A program made the position numbers and the translations under genes. From Allosphingosinicella deserti (GTDB lineage: Bacteria > Pseudomonadota > Alphaproteobacteria > Sphingomonadales > Sphingomonadaceae), in assembly GCF_003012735.1 (NCBI RefSeq), contig NZ_PXYI01000003.1, forward strand, positions 620,001 to 684,000: a stretch of DNA of 64,000 bases. Reading direction: 5' to 3'. Under the pieces are notes generated by a model. The model saw only the letters and a list, made by a program, of their open reading frames with translations. It did no database searches and had not been told where the DNA came from. Shown here piece by piece: positions 43,660-52,164 of the stretch. The number at the start of each line of letters is the position of its first letter. Within the stretch, counting starts at the first letter, position 1.

Positions 43660-44891
43660 GGCTGCAGCCGGACCATGACGACGCCGTGCGGCGCGACATC
43701 GGCGGCGAAGCCGGTCTTCTTCCGACCGAGATCCTTGTGCGCCCAAAGATCGCGGACGCGCAGCGCGAGCCTGCCGGGGAGGCCGAGCTGCTCCCACTTT
43801 GCTTCGATCCGCGCTGGCGCTTCGCCGCGATTCCAGAAGAGCAGGGCGCGACCGCCGTCCGCCATCGGCTTCGACCAGATCTCCTGGTCGCCATTGCGGG
43901 CGACGCGGTGGCCCTGCTTGCCGAGCCGGTCCTGATCGACGGCGATCACCTCCTTGTTGAGCAGGATGTCGCGCGTGGCTTCATTCATGTTGGCGACGTC
44001 GTTGCCGGCGATCAGCGGCGCTGCCATCATCGCCCACAAGGAGAAATGGGCGCGATACTCGACGTCGCTGAGACCGCCATTGCCGACCTCGAGCATGTCG
44101 GGATCGTTCCAGTGGCCCGGGCCTGCATAGGGCCAGAGCGGCTCGTTCATGTCGACGATCGACGCCACGCCCCAGGAATAATTGTACTTGCCCTGCCACT
44201 TGTCGGTGATGTCGCCGGTGGTGCGCCACATGTTGCCGATGTTGGAGGCCCACAGCCAGGGCTTCGAATTGCCCCATTCGCACAGCGAGAACAGGATCGG
44301 CCGCCCGCTTGCCTTCAGCGCATCGGCCATCAGGGCATAGGCTTCCTCGGCATTGCGTACACCGGTCGAGCACCAGTCATATTTGAGATAGTCGACGCCC
44401 CAGCGCGCATATTGGAGGGCGTCCTGATATTCGTGGCCCTGGCTGCCCGGGCGGCCGCCGCAGGTCTTGGTGCCGGCGTCGGAATAGATGCCGAACTTCA
44501 GCCCTTTGGAATGGACGTAATCGGCGAGCGCCTTGATTCCGGAGGGGAAACGCGTGCGATCCTCGGTGATGAAGCCGTCGGCGTTGCGCGCGCCATGCCA
44601 GCAATCGTCGATCACGACATATTCGTAGCCGGCATCCTTCATGCCGTTGGAAGCGATCGCGTCGGCGGTGTCGCGGATCACCTTCTCGTTGACGTTGCAG
44701 GCGAACTTGTTCCAGCTGTTCCAGCCCATCGGCGGTGTCTGCGCGAGGCCGTTGGGCTTGCGCTTCGGGTCCTTGGACGGCGCCAGCGTGTTGGGATCGG
44801 TATCGAGCACTTCCTGCGCACGAAGCGGCGTCAGCGCCGGCAGCAGACAGGCGGCGGCGGCAAGCGCATGAAGCAGGATCTTGGACGGCAT
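43656..44891 (-). CDS. Alpha-galactosidase, glycoside hydrolase family 27
   Basis: The product is 411 residues from the ATG at 44891, behind GAGGAG. The signal peptide is KILLHALAAAACLLPALTPLRA. The GH27 catalytic barrel is shown by QTPPMGWNSWNKFACNV, YEYVVIDDCW, the nucleophile Asp172 in YLKYDWC, and the acid/base Asp227 in MWRTTGD. The PLIAGNDVANMNEAT and KEVIAVDQDRLGKQG segments also fit. It cleaves terminal alpha-galactose, as in galactomannan or raffinose-type sugars. It is the third enzyme of the TonB-receptor operon, between the halogenase and the GH2 gene. Confidence 0.93.
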   Translation of the reverse strand: MPSKILLHALAAAACLLPALTPLRAQEVLDTDPNTLAPSKDPKRKPNGLAQTPPMGWNSWNKFACNVNEKVIRDTADAIASNGMKDAGYEYVVIDDCWHGARNADGFITEDRTRFPSGIKALADYVHSKGLKFGIYSDAGTKTCGGRPGSQGHEYQDALQYARWGVDYLKYDWCSTGVRNAEEAYALMADALKASGRPILFSLCEWGNSKPWLWASNIGNMWRTTGDITDKWQGKYNYSWGVASIVDMNEPLWPYAGPGHWNDPDMLEVGNGGLSDVEYRAHFSLWAMMAAPLIAGNDVANMNEATRDILLNKEVIAVDQDRLGKQGHRVARNGDQEIWSKPMADGGRALLFWNRGEAPARIEAKWEQLGLPGRLALRVRDLWAHKDLGRKKTGFAADVAPHGVVMVRLQP

Positions 44892-44950
44892 ACGATACTC
44901 CTCGAGGAAAAAGCGGGTCGGGCCGACGGGCGCATGCTGGGAAGCGACGA

Positions 44951-46486
44951 TCACGAAACCGCCGATCGCGGCGCGGCGCAGCAGCGCGCGATGAAATCCG
45001 CGTGCCGCGGCAACGCCTCGACAGCGCGGTGGAGCGCTTGACGAAGGCCGGTCATCTGCGCGCGAAGCTCGGCGGCGGAGAGCGTGTCGGCGACGGCATC
45101 GTGACCGGCAGGCATGATCCCCTGTCCGATCAGCACCGCGAGCCAGCTGTCTTCCGAGAAGAGCTCTTCCTGAAAACGGAACAGGCGGCCTTTTGATCGG
45201 AACAAGTCGATCTTGTGCCGCAGGCTGTCGGGCAGGGTCATTGCGGCGCACTGCTGCCAGAACTCGGTGTCGCGGCGCTCGGTGGCCTTGTAGTGAAGGA
45301 TCAAGAAGTCGCGGATCTGCGCATATTCGAGGACGCTCTGACGGTTGAATTCTACCCGCTCCGGTCCGGCGCAGCTCTTGTCGGGGAAGAGCAGCATCAG
45401 CCGCGAAATCGCGGTCTGAATGAGGTGGATGCTGGTCGATTCGAGCGGCTCGAGGAAACCGCCGGCCAGGCCAATGCCGATGACGTTCCCGGACCATAGA
45501 TTGCGGCGATGCCCGGCGCGGAAGCGCAGCTGGCGCGGCTCGCCCTGGGGTGCGCCGTCCAGCGTATCGAACAGGCGGCGATGGGCCTCGTCGTCGCCGA
45601 GATGAGCGCTGCTGTAGACATAGCCGTTGCCGGTGCGGTGCTGGAGCGGGATCCGCCAGCGCCAGCCGGCGGCGTCCGCCGTCGAGCGCGTGTAGGGCAG
45701 CAGATCGCCGGCGGACGCGCAGGGCAGGGCGATGGCCCGGTCGCAGGGCAGCCAGTGCGACCAGTCGACGAACGGCTCGCCCATCGTCTCGCCGAGCAGC
45801 AGCGACCGAAAGCCGCTGCAATCGAGGAAGAGGTCGCCGGAGATCGTGCTGCCGTCCTCCAGTCGCACGCCGCGCACGAATCCGCTCTCGCCGCCGCGGT
45901 CGACCGCGACGATCCTTCCTTCGACGCGCCCGACTCCGCGCGCCTCGCTCCAGGTGCGCAGGTACCGGGCGTAAAGCCCGGCGTCGAAGTGGAAAGCGTA
46001 GGACAGGGTCGACAGCGGATGGTTCGGATTCGCCTCGGGGCGGCCGAACCGCCCGAGCCGCGCGGCGATCGCCGATGCGCTGTAGGCGCCGAGCGCGTCC
46101 TCGGCCGCGTCCGCCTTTTCCTGCACCAGCTTCAGCCACAATTGGGAGAAGCGGATCGTCTGGGTGTCGCGGCCAAGCGTGCCGAAAGGATGAATGTAGC
46201 GATGGCCCGGTCGCAGCCAGTCGACGAATTCGATGCCGAGCTTGAAGCTGCCTTGCGTCTTGCCGACGAACGCCTCCTCGTCGATGCCGAGCAGGCGGTT
46301 GAAATCACGGATCGTCGGGATCGTCGCCTCGCCGACACCGACGGTGCCGATCGCATCGGATTCGACCAAAGTCACCGCGACGGTGCGCCCGAGCAGACGC
46401 GCGATCGCCGCCGCGCTCATCCAGCCGGCGGTACCGCCTCCGACGATGACGACGCGCTCGATCGGGCCGCTCACCGGCTCGCTCAC
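44951..46486 (-). CDS. Flavin-dependent tryptophan-halogenase-like protein (copy 1)
   Basis: The product is 511 residues. The start is taken as the GTG at 46486, which overlaps the stop of copy 2 as GTGA; GTG at 46474 is the alternative. The FAD motif is VVIVGGGTAGWMSAAAIA. The tunnel and halogenase motifs are GVGEATIPTIR, the active-site Lys in GSFKLGIEF, WRWRIP, and the Glu in PLESTSIHL. These are the features of PrnA-type halogenases, which make hypohalous acid from reduced FAD and O2. The natural substrate is unknown; relatives in carbohydrate loci such as BrvH act on indole. No flavin reductase gene is in view. Confidence 0.87.
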   Translation of the reverse strand: MSEPVSGPIERVVIVGGGTAGWMSAAAIARLLGRTVAVTLVESDAIGTVGVGEATIPTIRDFNRLLGIDEEAFVGKTQGSFKLGIEFVDWLRPGHRYIHPFGTLGRDTQTIRFSQLWLKLVQEKADAAEDALGAYSASAIAARLGRFGRPEANPNHPLSTLSYAFHFDAGLYARYLRTWSEARGVGRVEGRIVAVDRGGESGFVRGVRLEDGSTISGDLFLDCSGFRSLLLGETMGEPFVDWSHWLPCDRAIALPCASAGDLLPYTRSTADAAGWRWRIPLQHRTGNGYVYSSAHLGDDEAHRRLFDTLDGAPQGEPRQLRFRAGHRRNLWSGNVIGIGLAGGFLEPLESTSIHLIQTAISRLMLLFPDKSCAGPERVEFNRQSVLEYAQIRDFLILHYKATERRDTEFWQQCAAMTLPDSLRHKIDLFRSKGRLFRFQEELFSEDSWLAVLIGQGIMPAGHDAVADTLSAAELRAQMTGLRQALHRAVEALPRHADFIARCCAAPRSAVS

Positions 46487-48030
46487 CGCACAGGGAAGTG
46501 GAAGCCGGGCCGCGCCACCTGCTGCACCAGGGTGCGATGGCTCGGCAGGCGCTGCAGGGCATTGGCCTGCTGGCTGCGAATGTCGGCGAACGTGCGGCGG
46601 GCGTCGTCGTAGAAGCGGAACGCCCCTGCCTGGGCGCTGAGATCGGTCTCGAAGCCCATGCCGTAGAGGACATATTGCCAATTGGCGGCAAGAAAGATGT
46701 CGTGATTGAGATCGACGTCCATGAAGTCCGGGGCGCGGTGACGCCAGTTCTCCAGCCGCTCGCGCAAGGCCGGCGACCAGCTCGCAGGGTCGCGATTTTC
46801 GATCCAGAAGGTGCTGTCGGTGCGATCGCTCAGGCAATAATGGAGCTTGATGAAATCAAGGACGTGATCGTAGCGCTTGACCATGATTGCGTTGAACTGG
46901 CGCGCGCTGACCTCATAGTCTCCGGCCCAAGGGAAGAGGTTGACCACCATCAGCGCAGCGATCTCGGCGAAGCCGATGCCGGTCGCCTCCAGCGGCTCGA
47001 TGAACCCGCTCGACAATCCGATCGCGACGCAATTCTTGTGCCACTGCACCTGGCGGTAGCCGGCTTCGAACTGCAGGATCCGCGGCTCGAGTGCATCGGC
47101 GGCCGGGCCGACATAGTCGCGCAGCGCCCGCAACGCCGTTTCATCGTCGATGTGCGACGATGAATAGACATAGCCGGCACCGCGCCGTTCGTGGAGGCCG
47201 ATGTCCCAGATCCAGCCCGCATCCTGCGCGGTCGCGAAGGTCTGGGACGCGATCGGGCCATCCGGTTCGGCGTGGGGAACCTGCAGCGCCACCGCACGGT
47301 CGACGAACAGTTCGTTCCGCCGCGAGTGGAACGGAATGCCGAGCGCGTCGCCGATCAGCTGGGCGCGGAAGCCGGTGCAATCTATGTAGAGATCGGCGCG
47401 GACCCGCCCCGTGTCGCGGCAGTGCAAGGCGGCGATGCTGCCGTCCTCCGCCAGTTCGACGCGCGTGACGGTGTCGGCAATGTGCCTGGCGCCGAGCGCG
47501 ACCGCGCGCTTGCGCAGCAGCCGGCCGAGCAAAACCGCGTCGAAATGATAGGCGTAGGTCAGCGGTCCGGCGAAGGGTGGATGGGCGGGAAGTTTCGGCG
47601 CCAGGCATGCATCGGCGGCCGCCTGCTGGACGGTGTTGACCGCGGCCCAGGGCGCATCGCCCGCCACGCCCATCAGCCAATAAGGCAGGAGATCGAGCCC
47701 GTCATGGTCGTCGCTGACCTGGAACGGGTGGAAATATCGGTGCTGACTGCCTGAAGGGTCCGGAGCCCGCCAGTTGCTGAAGCGGATGCCCTGCTTGAAC
47801 GTCGCATTCGCCTCGCGGACGAGATCGGCCTCGTCGACGCCGATCACGTTCAGGGTCTTGCGCAGGCTCGGGAAGCTGCCTTCGCCTACTCCGATCACCG
47901 GGATGTCCGGCGATTCGATCACGGTAAGATTGATTCCGCCCGGCGACCCTGCGTTGAGCCGCTTCGCCAAATAGGCTGCGGCGATCCACCCGGCGGTTCC
48001 GCCGCCGACGACGATCACCTCCCTGGTCAC
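46483..48030 (-). CDS. Flavin-dependent tryptophan-halogenase-like protein (copy 2)
   Basis: The product is 515 residues. The FAD motif is VIVVGGGTAGWIAAAYLA, near the start. The family signature GVGEGSFPSLR differs from the usual GVGEATIPTIR in copy 1. The active-site Lys is in ATFKQGIRF, the WxWxIP motif is degenerate (WIWDIGL), and the Glu is in PLEATGIGF. Key residues are therefore kept while substrate-binding parts differ from copy 1. The pair probably act on different sites or one is altered in function. The gene lies 106 bases downstream of the TonB receptor on the minus strand and is translationally coupled to copy 1. Confidence 0.87.
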   Translation of the reverse strand: MTREVIVVGGGTAGWIAAAYLAKRLNAGSPGGINLTVIESPDIPVIGVGEGSFPSLRKTLNVIGVDEADLVREANATFKQGIRFSNWRAPDPSGSQHRYFHPFQVSDDHDGLDLLPYWLMGVAGDAPWAAVNTVQQAAADACLAPKLPAHPPFAGPLTYAYHFDAVLLGRLLRKRAVALGARHIADTVTRVELAEDGSIAALHCRDTGRVRADLYIDCTGFRAQLIGDALGIPFHSRRNELFVDRAVALQVPHAEPDGPIASQTFATAQDAGWIWDIGLHERRGAGYVYSSSHIDDETALRALRDYVGPAADALEPRILQFEAGYRQVQWHKNCVAIGLSSGFIEPLEATGIGFAEIAALMVVNLFPWAGDYEVSARQFNAIMVKRYDHVLDFIKLHYCLSDRTDSTFWIENRDPASWSPALRERLENWRHRAPDFMDVDLNHDIFLAANWQYVLYGMGFETDLSAQAGAFRFYDDARRTFADIRSQQANALQRLPSHRTLVQQVARPGFHFPVR

Positions 48031-48136
48031 GCCGTACCTTCCCCGGAAAAGGAGGGGAGCCCGGTCGGATGTGGTGTCGTCATCCGCGAAGGCTCCCCGT
48101 TGGTCAGCGCCGCAGCATCGCCGAATTCCGCTGCGA

Positions 48137-51100
48137 TCAGAAGCTGAAGTTGATGCCGCCCTCGACCCGGCGATCCGAAAGGAACCAGCTGCGCACCTGG
48201 GTCGAATTACCCGGATATCCTGCCATCAGCGTCTTGGTGACAGCGTTGGTTAGGTTGGTCCCCTGCACGAACACCCGGAGCTTGGGGGTGATCGAGAAGG
48301 TGATTCCGGCGTCGAGCTGCCCGTAGGCGTCGGCATAGACGGGAAGCGAGGCGCGCACCGAGGTGCCGACCCCGTTCGCATCGAACGCCGTGTAGGTCGG
48401 CGTGGTGCCGTTGCCGTTGGTCGTCTGCAGATATTTGCTGCGCCAGGAGTAAGCGACGCGGATCGACAGCGGTTCGCGCTCGTACAGCAGCTGCGCGTTC
48501 AAATTGTGCTTGGACAGTCCGACGATCGGAATGCCCGTCATTTCCGCGCCGTTGATGTCGCGGGCGAGCGCGCTTGGCGACTTGCTGTCGATATAGGTGT
48601 AGTTCGCCTCGATGCCGAGACCGTTGAACGGCTCGGGCAGCATGTCGAAGAATTTGCGTCCGCCGATCTCGACGCCGGTGACGAACGATTTCTTGTCGGC
48701 ATTGTACACCTCCTCCGCGCTGACCACGCTGTTGGCGGTGAAGGTGGTACCGTCCGGCCTCGTGATCGTCTGCGAGAACGGGCGCAGCGTGGTACCGTAG
48801 AGGATCTGATCGGTGAGGATCTTGCGGAATAGCGCAACGTGCGCGTTGAAGCTGTTCCCCTGATAATATTCGGCGCTCAGATCAAGGTTTAGCGACATGG
48901 TCGGCTTCAAAGCCGGATTGCCGGCGCTGGCAGTGAAACCGTTGAAGATCGGCGTGTAGTTCGTGGTTCCAGTGTTGTTCGCGTTCGGCGACGTCTGGAC
49001 GGTGAGAATCTGGGTCGCGCGGAGCGAGTAGAAGTCTGGCAGTGACATGGTCTTGGTCACACCAAGGCGCACGACTATGTCGCTGGTCGGTCGCAAGCTG
49101 AGGTTGAAGGACGGCAGGAAGCGCGTGAACGAATTGCTCGCCGAGCGTGTGGACTCGCTTACGCCCGCTGCCACTGCGTTGTTGGGAACTCCGTCAGCCA
49201 GGTCCTGGTTGGCATCCGCTTGGCTGAAGTAGAAGGCCGGAAAGGTCACGACGTTGCGGCCGCTGCCATCGATATCGATGTCAACGACCCGGAGGCCGAC
49301 ATTGCCGTCGAACCGGATCGGACCTTCGCCGCCGAACCGGGCCTGGATATAGGCAGCCTTGTTGCGGAGGCGCGTCTGGATCAGCCCCGCACGATCCTGC
49401 TTCCCGATCGGATTCGGTCCGTTCGGATTGTCGGCGATGGTGTAGCCGTAAGCAGTCTGGATGTAGATCGGATCGAAGCTCTGCAGCATCGCCTGGCTGG
49501 GCACGAAGAAGCCGGTCGGAACCGTCACGTCGCCCTTGAAGAAGTTGCTGAAGCCGTCGAATTCGGCGTCCGACGCGGTGCCGTCGGCAAGCGTGCGCTG
49601 CGGCGAGCCGTTCCAGTCGCGCCCGAGCGGCGCCCAATAGGTGCCGATCTGATTGTCGCGCTCGCGCCGGTTGGCGTAACGCGCACCGACCTCGATCCGC
49701 CGCAGGAACTGGCTCTCGTCGCCGACCGACCAGGCGAGATCGAGATTGGCCGCGGTTTCCTTGGCGCGGTTGCGATCGGGATTGAAGGCGAAGCTCTGCC
49801 AGATGTAACGGGCGCGATCCTCAAAAGAGGTCGCCGGCGTCACCGTGAAGTCCGGCAATCCTCCGGAAGCGTCGAATGCGAAGGCCGATGCGGTCGAACC
49901 GACCGACGAGCTGAATGCGTTGGAATTGGAATAGGAGTCGACGAATTGCAGCGCGCCGCTGAGGCGGAGGTTGGGGGTCGCGTCCCAGGAGAATCCCTGG
50001 CTGAAATCGCGCGTCTCGTTCTCTTGGTTGGATGCGGTCGCTGAGCCGGTGATCGATCCCTGGGTGAAATTTGCCTGTCCCGACGGGACCAGCGTCGAGG
50101 CGCTGATCAGAACGCCGTTGCTGTCGTACCGCGCATCGCTTCCCGGCGTTGGGATCAGGCTCGCATCAGTGTTGCTCGGCACCACGAACACGCCGGTCTC
50201 CGTGCGATCGCTGCGATAATTGCTGATGAAGGTGGTGTGGAAGAAGCGCAGATTGTCGGCCGGCTCCCACTGAACGGCGCCGTAGAAGCCCTTGCGGCGG
50301 CGCTCGAAATTCTCCTGGCCGAAGTCGAAGCCGCCGGGGATGTAGCGCAGCTGGCCGCCGATATAACGGGGATAATAAGGCTCTGCACGCACGAACGAGC
50401 TTTGCGAACGCAGTTTGTTGAACGCGACGTCGATCAGCACGCCGATGCGGCCGATGCCCGTGTCCCAATTGTTGGCGATCAGCAGCGAGCCGCCGTACGA
50501 GGCCCTCTCCGACGCATCGCCGTAGCCGCCCTGCGCGGTGCCCGAAACGGTGAATTCCTTGAAGTCGAACGGCATCTTGGTGCGCAGGTCGACCGCGCCG
50601 CCGATTCCGCCCTCGATCCTGTCGGCGGTGCTCGCCTTGTAAACGTCGACTGCGGCCATCAGCTCCGGTGTGACCTCGCCCCAGCTGATGCCGCCGCCGC
50701 CGTTCGCACCGAATATCTCGCGGCCGTTCAGCGTGGCGAGGACGTTGGAGAGGCCGCGGACCTGGATGCCGGAACCTTCGACCGAGAAGCGGTCGGGATC
50801 GCCGAGCGAGGCGAAGCGGACGATCGAGACACCGGGGACGCGCTGCAGCACTTCGGTGATCGAATTGTCCGGCAGCTTGCCGGCATCGTCGGCGACGACC
50901 GAGTCGATGATCGTGTCGGAATTGCGCTTGCGGTCGGTGGCGTTCTGCAGCGCCTGGCGGCGGGCGGTGACGACGATCTCGTCCGTCGCGTCGGACACCG
51001 CCTGGTCGGCAGCCGTCTGATCCGCGGCGCTCTGGTCGGTGGCTGCTTGCCCGGCAACAAGCGGATCGCCAGCGGCCGCTTCCGACGTGTTCGCGGGCGT

Positions 51101-51214
51101 CCCGGCGGGTCCGACGGGGGCGGGGCCTTGCTGCGCCAGCGCCGGCGCGGCGACGCCCAGCGAGACCAAAGCCGCGGCCGACGTGCCTCCCATCAGGAGC
51201 TTGCGAATGTGCAC
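48137..51214 (-). CDS. Large TonB-dependent receptor of the carbohydrate operon
   Basis: The product is 1025 residues. The signal peptide ends in PALAQ. A variable Ala/Gln/Asp-rich segment leads to the TonB-box-like DEIVVTARRQAL. The plug has ITEVLQRVPGVSIVRFASLG, IQVRGLSNVLATLNGREIFG, and IEGGIGGAVDLRTKMPFDFK. A large beta barrel follows, ending in GGINFSF, the outer-membrane C-terminus. The size and the plug type (RVPGVSI, RGLSNV) belong to the glycan-importing receptors of sphingomonads and Caulobacter. It is the first gene of the minus-strand operon with the two halogenases, GH27 and GH2. Confidence 0.93.
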   Translation of the reverse strand: MHIRKLLMGGTSAAALVSLGVAAPALAQQGPAPVGPAGTPANTSEAAAGDPLVAGQAATDQSAADQTAADQAVSDATDEIVVTARRQALQNATDRKRNSDTIIDSVVADDAGKLPDNSITEVLQRVPGVSIVRFASLGDPDRFSVEGSGIQVRGLSNVLATLNGREIFGANGGGGISWGEVTPELMAAVDVYKASTADRIEGGIGGAVDLRTKMPFDFKEFTVSGTAQGGYGDASERASYGGSLLIANNWDTGIGRIGVLIDVAFNKLRSQSSFVRAEPYYPRYIGGQLRYIPGGFDFGQENFERRRKGFYGAVQWEPADNLRFFHTTFISNYRSDRTETGVFVVPSNTDASLIPTPGSDARYDSNGVLISASTLVPSGQANFTQGSITGSATASNQENETRDFSQGFSWDATPNLRLSGALQFVDSYSNSNAFSSSVGSTASAFAFDASGGLPDFTVTPATSFEDRARYIWQSFAFNPDRNRAKETAANLDLAWSVGDESQFLRRIEVGARYANRRERDNQIGTYWAPLGRDWNGSPQRTLADGTASDAEFDGFSNFFKGDVTVPTGFFVPSQAMLQSFDPIYIQTAYGYTIADNPNGPNPIGKQDRAGLIQTRLRNKAAYIQARFGGEGPIRFDGNVGLRVVDIDIDGSGRNVVTFPAFYFSQADANQDLADGVPNNAVAAGVSESTRSASNSFTRFLPSFNLSLRPTSDIVVRLGVTKTMSLPDFYSLRATQILTVQTSPNANNTGTTNYTPIFNGFTASAGNPALKPTMSLNLDLSAEYYQGNSFNAHVALFRKILTDQILYGTTLRPFSQTITRPDGTTFTANSVVSAEEVYNADKKSFVTGVEIGGRKFFDMLPEPFNGLGIEANYTYIDSKSPSALARDINGAEMTGIPIVGLSKHNLNAQLLYEREPLSIRVAYSWRSKYLQTTNGNGTTPTYTAFDANGVGTSVRASLPVYADAYGQLDAGITFSITPKLRVFVQGTNLTNAVTKTLMAGYPGNSTQVRSWFLSDRRVEGGINFSF

Positions 51215-51256
51215 AAAACCTCTCCGTACTTAAAATAATTATCTTATTTAATTCGA

Positions 51257-51269
51257 TATGTCAGACATA
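51257..51269. promoter_or_regulatory. Inverted repeat upstream of the TonB receptor
   Basis: TATGTC-A-GACATA is a perfect 6-bp palindrome with a single-base centre, 43-55 bases before the receptor start codon. It lies next to an AT-rich stretch that could hold the promoter. The binding factor is unknown. Confidence 0.4.
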
Positions 51270-51301
51270 AGCGGCATGTCAACGGTGTCATTCACGCGAC
51301 T

Positions 51302-51315
51302 TGGAACCGGTTACA
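51302..51315. promoter_or_regulatory. LacI-type operator upstream of the TonB receptor operon
   Basis: TGGAACCGGTTACA matches the LacI-family pattern TGNAANCGNTTNCA at every fixed position, with the central CG. It is about 90-100 bases upstream of the receptor start and 180 bases upstream of the divergent DUF1287 gene. No LacI regulator is encoded in the window. Confidence 0.6.
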
Positions 51316-51493
51316 CTGACGCCGCGGTAACTCGTCCGGGAGGCCGCCGCGGGTAAAAACATCCGCTGCCGGAACGTCGTAGAAGCCGTTCTCGGTGTGG
51401 GATACCTGTTCAGGTGGTTCGCCCGCGGTGGCGCGCTCCGGGCAGCCGCACGAAGATGTTCGAAACGTCTTCCTTGGCTGCTAAGATGATCGG

Positions 51494-52120
51494 ATGATCG
51501 ACAGACGAACTTTTCTGATGGGCGCCGGTGCTGGCTTCACCCTCTTCGGTTGCGATTTCAGGGCCGATACCGCGCTGGCCGCGCCACGCGCCCTGCCGGC
51601 CTCCCCAAGGGCCGCGTTGCTGATCGCCGCAGCGCGTCGGCAGGTCGGCACGACGATCCGCTACGATTCCGGTTATGCGCGGATTCCGTTCCCGAACGGA
51701 GACGTGCCGCGAGAGCGGGGTGTCTGCACCGACGTGTTGATCCGCGCCTATCGCGACGCGTTCGGCGCCGATCTCCAGGCTCTGGTCAATGCCGACATGC
51801 GGGCCGCCTTTGGCGCCTATCCGCGAAACTGGGGCCTGTCCGCGCCGGACCGCAACATCGACCATCGCCGAGTGCCAAACCTCGCCACCTGGTTCCGGCG
51901 CAGGCACGCCGCGTTGCCGGTGCCGTCCGAGGGTGCCGGCTGGCAGCCCGGCGACATCTTCACCTCGCGGGTCGGCGGCAACGCGCCCCATATCGGCATC
52001 GTCTCCGACCGTGCCGGCGCGCGCGGCCCGCTGATCATCCACAATGTGGGCGCCGGCGCCCGCGAGGAGGATGCGCTGCTTCAGTGGCCGATCACCGGCC
52101 GCTTTCGCTGGTCCGTCTGA
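51494..52120 (+). CDS. DUF1287-family exported protein (YijF-like)
   Basis: The product is 208 residues. The N-terminus (MIDRRTFLMGAGAGFTLFGC) is a Tat-like or lipoprotein-like leader. The DUF1287 core has RQVGTTIRYDSGYARI, the likely catalytic Cys78 in ERGVCTDVLIRAYRDA, and the His in NAPHIGIVSD with IIHNVG after it. This is an NlpC/P60-like Cys-His arrangement, as in cell-wall peptidases, though activity for the family is not established. It is divergent from the TonB receptor and convergent with the GH5-like gene. Confidence 0.85.
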   Translation: MIDRRTFLMGAGAGFTLFGCDFRADTALAAPRALPASPRAALLIAAARRQVGTTIRYDSGYARIPFPNGDVPRERGVCTDVLIRAYRDAFGADLQALVNADMRAAFGAYPRNWGLSAPDRNIDHRRVPNLATWFRRRHAALPVPSEGAGWQPGDIFTSRVGGNAPHIGIVSDRAGARGPLIIHNVGAGAREEDALLQWPITGRFRWSV

Positions 52121-52121
52121 T

Positions 52122-52156
52122 CGCCGTTCCGGAGACACGGTGTCTCCGGAACGGCG
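52122..52156. terminator. Long perfect hairpin between convergent genes
   Basis: CGCCGTTCCGGAGACA (52122-52137) pairs perfectly with TGTCTCCGGAACGGCG (52141-52156) around the loop CGG. A 16-bp stem with no mismatch between convergent genes 51494 and 52165 is a strong structure. It has no U-tract, so bidirectional termination is probable but not certain. Confidence 0.7.
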
Positions 52157-52164
52157 CTACCTCG

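Noticed and set aside
43656-46139. 827-codon frame that would fuse halogenase antisense-like sequence to alpha-galactosidase
   Set aside because: The N-terminal part is an out-of-frame reading of halogenase copy 1; the GH27 gene has its own ATG, ribosome-binding site and signal peptide at 44891.
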